The notes under the pieces: model-generated
What the model was told of the DNA's origin: nothing
The model's database searches: none
The model's input: only the letters and a program-made list of their open reading frames with translations
Translations under genes and position numbers: made by a program
Part shown: positions 61,125 through 64,000 of the stretch, in pieces
Layout of the letters: each line of letters starts with the position of its first letter
Position numbering within the stretch: the first letter of the stretch is position 1
NCBI GenBank assembly: GCA_027483895.1
Contig: JAIXTP010000017.1
Coordinates: forward strand, 1-64,000
Direction of reading: 5' to 3'
Length of the DNA: 64,000 bases
Source of the DNA: Hyphomicrobiales bacterium
GTDB lineage: Bacteria; Pseudomonadota; Alphaproteobacteria; Rhizobiales; Beijerinckiaceae

Positions 61125-61373
61125 CTTTCCCGCCGCGCCCAGGATTGCCGAAAGGCGACGGACTTCAGCGACTATGATTGATGAATCCTTAATCTCAGGC
61201 GTGAAATTCAGTCAAGATTCTGAGTGATCAAAATAATTGTGATCTCGATTTGATTTGTTGTTGTGGATTGCTGGACAGGCTTTGATTCGTTTCATCCGCA
61301 TGACTTGACCCGATTCGTTGTTCCGTTGTTCTATGATCGGCAAGCAGAAACAAACGAAACGCGGCGCGACGTC
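61125..61373. promoter_or_regulatory. Divergent promoter region of sctC and the needle operon
   Basis: A 249-bp non-coding region, AT-rich between about 61185 and 61330. A direct repeat GTGATC lies at about 61223 and 61239. The second copy is inside TTGTGATC-TCGATTTGAT, a classic CRP half-site without a good second half. No TGTGC-N6-GCACA operator is present. It should hold the two divergent promoters for structural genes. Confidence 0.55.
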
Positions 61374-61709
61374 ATGCCGGGCTCGACCCGAAACGAGTTG
61401 TTGGAGCCAAGATTACGGACATATATCTGTCTTCATGTATTCGTGCTCATGCAGCATGGCTATTACGCGAAGGCGTCCGTCTGGCTCGATCTTCTGAACG
61501 GAGCAGGTGACCGGTCCGAGCATGTTCTCTTCACGCGCGCGGCGGCATTGTTTCTGGACGGACGCTATTCGGAAGCCGTGGTCGCTTTGCAGGAGGCCGA
61601 CCGCCATCATCCGATCGAGCGTTTCGGCGATGTTCAAGTCGATGATCGACAGAAGCTTCGCGTCTACATGCGTACGCGATGTGCTTTCGAGATGAAACGA
61701 ACCGCATGA
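61374..61709 (+). CDS. Needle co-chaperone candidate, TPR type (SctG-like)
   Basis: A 111-residue helical protein: RTYICLHVFVLMQHGYYAKASVWLDLLNGAGDRSEHVLFTRAAALFLDGRYSEAVVALQEADRHHP is made of two TPR-like units. In Ysc and Esc systems the needle subunit is kept soluble by a small TPR protein (YscG/EscG, ~90–115 residues) with a ~70–80-residue partner (YscE/EscE), exactly the sizes and order of the two genes before sctF here. The ATG at 61374 is chosen for length; the frame extends upstream to 61263. Confidence 0.7.
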   Translation: MPGSTRNELLEPRLRTYICLHVFVLMQHGYYAKASVWLDLLNGAGDRSEHVLFTRAAALFLDGRYSEAVVALQEADRHHPIERFGDVQVDDRQKLRVYMRTRCAFEMKRTA

Positions 61710-61746
61710 AGATCATCGTTGTCTCGGTCTGCGGTTGTGGTAACCA

Positions 61747-61989
61747 ATGAACATGTTCGATTTCGGAATGACGAATATCGAGGAGTCGGCGTCCCGCCCC
61801 GGCGGTGCGGCGGTCATCGATGAGACGCTGTCTCGACTGGCCCGGACACGGGACGAGCTGGTCGAGCACATGCGCAAGACTTCGCATCCGGCCGAGCACG
61901 CGCATATCGAGAAACTCCGCAAGGGCGTCGAGGCGGCGTGTTTCGTCCTCCAAGCCTTCCGTACCGCCGTTTCAGACCAAAAGAACTGA
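61747..61989 (+). CDS. Needle co-chaperone candidate (SctE-chaperone/YscE/EscE-like)
   Basis: An 80-residue helical protein (VIDETLSRLARTRDELVEHMRKTSHPAEHAHIEKLRKGVEAACFVLQAFRTAV). Two helices of this size are the plan of YscE/EscE/SsaE proteins, which bind the needle subunit together with the TPR partner. It lies 37 bp after the TPR gene and 10 bp before the needle gene. Confidence 0.7.
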   Translation: MNMFDFGMTNIEESASRPGGAAVIDETLSRLARTRDELVEHMRKTSHPAEHAHIEKLRKGVEAACFVLQAFRTAVSDQKN

Positions 61990-61999
61990 GGTCATCGCC

Positions 62000-62335
62000 A
62001 TGGCTACCGGCACCGTCGAATACTGGGGTACCACCTCCTATTCCAATCCGAACAGCACGGGCCTCACGAACACGTTCGACAGCAATGTCGGGACGAATCT
62101 CGTGAAGCGCGACGGCTTCGACCTGATCTGGCGTCAGGCTTATCTCAACCAGCAGATGCAGCAGATCGAAGCGGACATCCGCAATATCGAGCAGAACGCC
62201 AACCTCTCGGATACCGAGAAGATGTTCTCGATGCAGATGGCGATGAACACTTGGTCGGCGGTGTCCAATCTGCGCACCAACATCCTCAAGAGCGTCTCGG
62301 ACACGCTGAAGTCGATCGCCCGCAACGTGGCGTGA
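62000..62335 (+). CDS. sctF: T3SS needle subunit SctF
   Basis: A 111-residue protein with GAGG before the ATG. The C-terminal half (DTEKMFSMQMAMNTWSAVSNLRTNILKSVSDTLKSIARNV) matches the needle pattern of EscF (DPEKMLELQFAVQQYSAYVNVESGMLKTIKDLVSTI). The N-terminal 35 residues (Thr/Ser/Asn-rich) make it ~30 residues longer than usual needles; this part would face the outside. It is the only needle candidate in the island, and the terminator after it ends the three-gene operon. Confidence 0.85.
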   Translation: MATGTVEYWGTTSYSNPNSTGLTNTFDSNVGTNLVKRDGFDLIWRQAYLNQQMQQIEADIRNIEQNANLSDTEKMFSMQMAMNTWSAVSNLRTNILKSVSDTLKSIARNVA

Positions 62336-62359
62336 CGCTTCCTGCCCCGGTGCAGTTCG

Positions 62360-62398
62360 AACGGCCGCTTTCGTCGAAAGCGGCCGTTTTTGTTTTCG
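62360..62398 (+). terminator. Intrinsic terminator of the needle operon
   Basis: A perfect 12-bp stem (AACGGCCGCTTT / AAAGCGGCCGTT) with a 5-base loop is followed by TTTGTTTT. It lies 24 bp after the sctF stop and marks the right end of the island. Confidence 0.92.
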
Positions 62399-62447
62399 GG
62401 GGCGCCTTACGGCCGCCGTCTACGGATCGATCCGCCGCGGCGGCGGA

Positions 62448-63494
62448 TCAGGACGGGTCTTCCTCGTCCGCGAAGAGGCCGAATTGTCCGCCCTCCCGCT
62501 TAGGTTCCGCGAGGCCGAGATGGCGGAAGGCCTGCGGCGTGAGGAGCCGCCCGCGCGGCGTCCGCTGCAGGAAGCCCTGCTGAAGCAGATAGGGCTCGAT
62601 GATGTCCTCGATGGCGTCCCGCGGCTCGGAGAGTGCGGCGGCGATCGTCTCGATCCCGACCGGGCCTCCGCCGAAATTGATCGCCACGAGCTTCAGATAG
62701 CGCTGATCCATCAGGTCGAGGCCGATCGGATCGACATCGAGCAGCGAAAGCGCGCGATCGGCCACCGTGCGGGTGACCGCCTCGACCCCGTCCACGACCG
62801 CGAAATCGCGCACGCGCCGCAAGAGGCGGCCGGCGATGCGGGGCGTTCCGCGTGCGCGACGCGCGATCTCGTTCGCGCCCTCTTCCGTCATCGGAATGCC
62901 GAGCACCCGCGAGCCCCGGCGCACGATGAGTTCGAGCTCGTCGACCGTATAGAAATTCAGCCGCACGGGGATGCCGAACCGGTCCCTGAGCGGCGTCGTC
63001 AGCAGGCCCGCGCGCGTCGTCGCGCCGACGAGCGTGAATTTCGGCAGGTCGATCTTGACCGAGCGGGCCGCGGGGCCTTCGCCGATGATGAGATCGAGCT
63101 GGTAGTCCTCCATCGCCGGATAGAGGATTTCCTCCACGGAGGGATTGAGCCGGTGGATCTCGTCGATGAAGAGCACGTCGCGCTCTTCCAGATTGGTCAG
63201 CTGCGCCGCGAGATCGCCCGCCTTCGCGATCACCGGGCCCGAGGTCGAGCGGAAATTGACGCCCATCTCGCGGGCCACGATCTGCGCCAGCGTGGTCTTG
63301 CCGAGGCCCGGCGGACCGACGAAGAGGACGTGGTCGAGCGCGTCTCCGCGCGTCTTCGCCGCTTCGATGAAGACGCGGAGATTGGCGCGGGCCTGCGCCT
63401 GACCCACGAATTCCTCGAGAACGAGCGGACGCAGCGACGTGTCGATGTCGTCGTCGCGCTGTTCGGGCTGCACGAGTCGGCGGGGCGTGGTCAT
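62448..63494 (-). CDS. ruvB: Holliday-junction branch-migration helicase RuvB
   Basis: A 348-residue AAA+ motor of the RuvAB complex. Walker A GPPGLGKT (60–67), Walker B DVLFIDE (106–112), sensor 1 [19 protein letters not shown] with the arginine finger region, and the C-terminal winged helix ([17 protein letters not shown]). Complete. In many Alphaproteobacteria ybgC and tolQRAB come next on the same strand; here the T3SS island begins instead. No ruvA or ruvC is visible directly upstream, where a membrane protein gene lies. Confidence 0.98.
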   Translation of the reverse strand: MTTPRRLVQPEQRDDDIDTSLRPLVLEEFVGQAQARANLRVFIEAAKTRGDALDHVLFVGPPGLGKTTLAQIVAREMGVNFRSTSGPVIAKAGDLAAQLTNLEERDVLFIDEIHRLNPSVEEILYPAMEDYQLDLIIGEGPAARSVKIDLPKFTLVGATTRAGLLTTPLRDRFGIPVRLNFYTVDELELIVRRGSRVLGIPMTEEGANEIARRARGTPRIAGRLLRRVRDFAVVDGVEAVTRTVADRALSLLDVDPIGLDLMDQRYLKLVAINFGGGPVGIETIAAALSEPRDAIEDIIEPYLLQQGFLQRTPRGRLLTPQAFRHLGLAEPKREGGQFGLFADEEDPS

Positions 63495-63540
63495 CCGAGG
63501 CGTTGTGGCACGGGGCCCGCCCGCTTGGAAAGACCCGGCT

Positions 63541-63981
63541 TCAGAGGATCAGCAGCCGGCGGCCGAGCCATACGGTCGGAAACATCGCCCCCAGCGCATA
63601 GGCCAAGAGCAGCGAGTTCATTCCCTGAAGGGCGAGGACCGGATCGACGGGCCCGAAAAGCACCGGGACCGTCGTCCAAAGCGTCATCAGCAGCAGACCC
63701 GCAAACCCCGCGACGAAGCCCGGCATCCCGAAAAGGTGCCGCGCGGCTCCGGCGGCGGTTCCGGCCACGGCCCCCTCCGGCCAATGCATCAGGAAGAAAT
63801 CCTGCCCCGCGCGCAACGCGCTCCCGACGCCGAGAGGCGGAACACCCGTGGCGATGTAGAGGACGGCCGCGAGGGCCGTGCCGACGAGGGCGGCCAGAAC
63901 GGCGGTCTGCAGGATCAGGAGGGTCGTCGTGGGAAGGCCGACCCTCTGCTGGTCGCGCACGAAACGGGATCGAAGGGCCAT
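63541..63981 (-). CDS. Polytopic membrane protein of unknown function
   Basis: A 146-residue protein with GGAGAAGG before the ATG. There are three or four hydrophobic segments: [27 protein letters not shown] (about 18–45), [23 protein letters not shown] (about 88–110) and [24 protein letters not shown] (about 117–140). It lies 46 bp upstream of ruvB on the same strand. No family is recognised. Confidence 0.65.
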   Translation of the reverse strand: MALRSRFVRDQQRVGLPTTTLLILQTAVLAALVGTALAAVLYIATGVPPLGVGSALRAGQDFFLMHWPEGAVAGTAAGAARHLFGMPGFVAGFAGLLLMTLWTTVPVLFGPVDPVLALQGMNSLLLAYALGAMFPTVWLGRRLLIL

Positions 63982-64000
63982 CGGGCCTTCTCCGGCTGAA

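Noticed and set aside
61223-61260. TGTGA-N6 half-site before the needle operon as a ninth operator
   Set aside because: The second half is TTTGA and the A/T form differs from the other sites; counted only as a possible half-site.

Overview
The window is high-GC alphaproteobacterial chromosome, most like a Hyphomicrobiales member. This rests on the housekeeping genes: an aconitase C-terminus, a ruvB–ybgC–tolQRAB neighbourhood typical of Alphaproteobacteria, and an Omp25/31-like porin. No 16S gene or other species marker is present, so genus is not assigned.

Left flank (1–8.5 kb): the 3' part of acnA with its terminator, a stand-alone receiver domain, a RidA protein, then tolB, tolA, tolR and tolQ on the minus strand. 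Upstream come a small methyltransferase-like gene, an SbmA/BacA-like membrane protein and ybgC. Right flank (62.4–64 kb): ruvB and a membrane protein, also on the minus strand. In most Alphaproteobacteria ruvB sits next to ybgC–tolQRAB; here about 54 kb of type III secretion DNA lies between them. No integrase, IS element or tRNA is visible at either junction.

The island (8.58–62.4 kb) encodes a complete-looking injectisome. The regulatory edge (8.58–11.16 kb) holds a Cache-type membrane class III adenylate cyclase and a CRP/FNR-family regulator. The effector/chaperone region (11.4–29 kb) holds four secreted-protein candidates (A–D), each followed by a small acidic chaperone, and two larger Ala/Gly-rich paralogues, each preceded by two chaperone-like genes. 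Cargo among them includes a Tat-exported beta-carbonic anhydrase, a MarC protein and an OMP. The basal-body block (29–36 kb) is sctL, K, J, I, a TPR gene, a chaperone, sctW and an oversized sctD. A plus-strand block (36.3–40.4 kb) encodes two tandem paralogues resembling tip/filament proteins. Next is a minus-strand ExbB/ExbD/ExbD-like proton-channel set, then sctV and two unknown probable substrates. The translocon (48.6–52 kb) has SctB-like and SctE-like proteins with chaperones. The export operon (52.1–61.1 kb) is sctC-S-T-U-N-O-P-Q-Qb-R. A divergent needle operon (61.4–62.3 kb) encodes two co-chaperones and SctF.

The main unexpected signal is an 18-bp inverted repeat of the form TGTGC-N6-GCACA, in the geometry of a CRP site. 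It occurs eight times, each time about 50–120 bp upstream of an effector, chaperone or translocon start codon, and I did not see it before the apparatus operons. The CRP-like protein at the island edge keeps the Arg-Glu…Arg recognition residues of CRP. The working model is a cyclase–cAMP–CRP circuit local to the island that switches the secreted-protein cassettes. A second unexpected signal is the dedicated TolQ/TolR-type energy module next to sctV. All calls come from reading the sequence; no database search was run.
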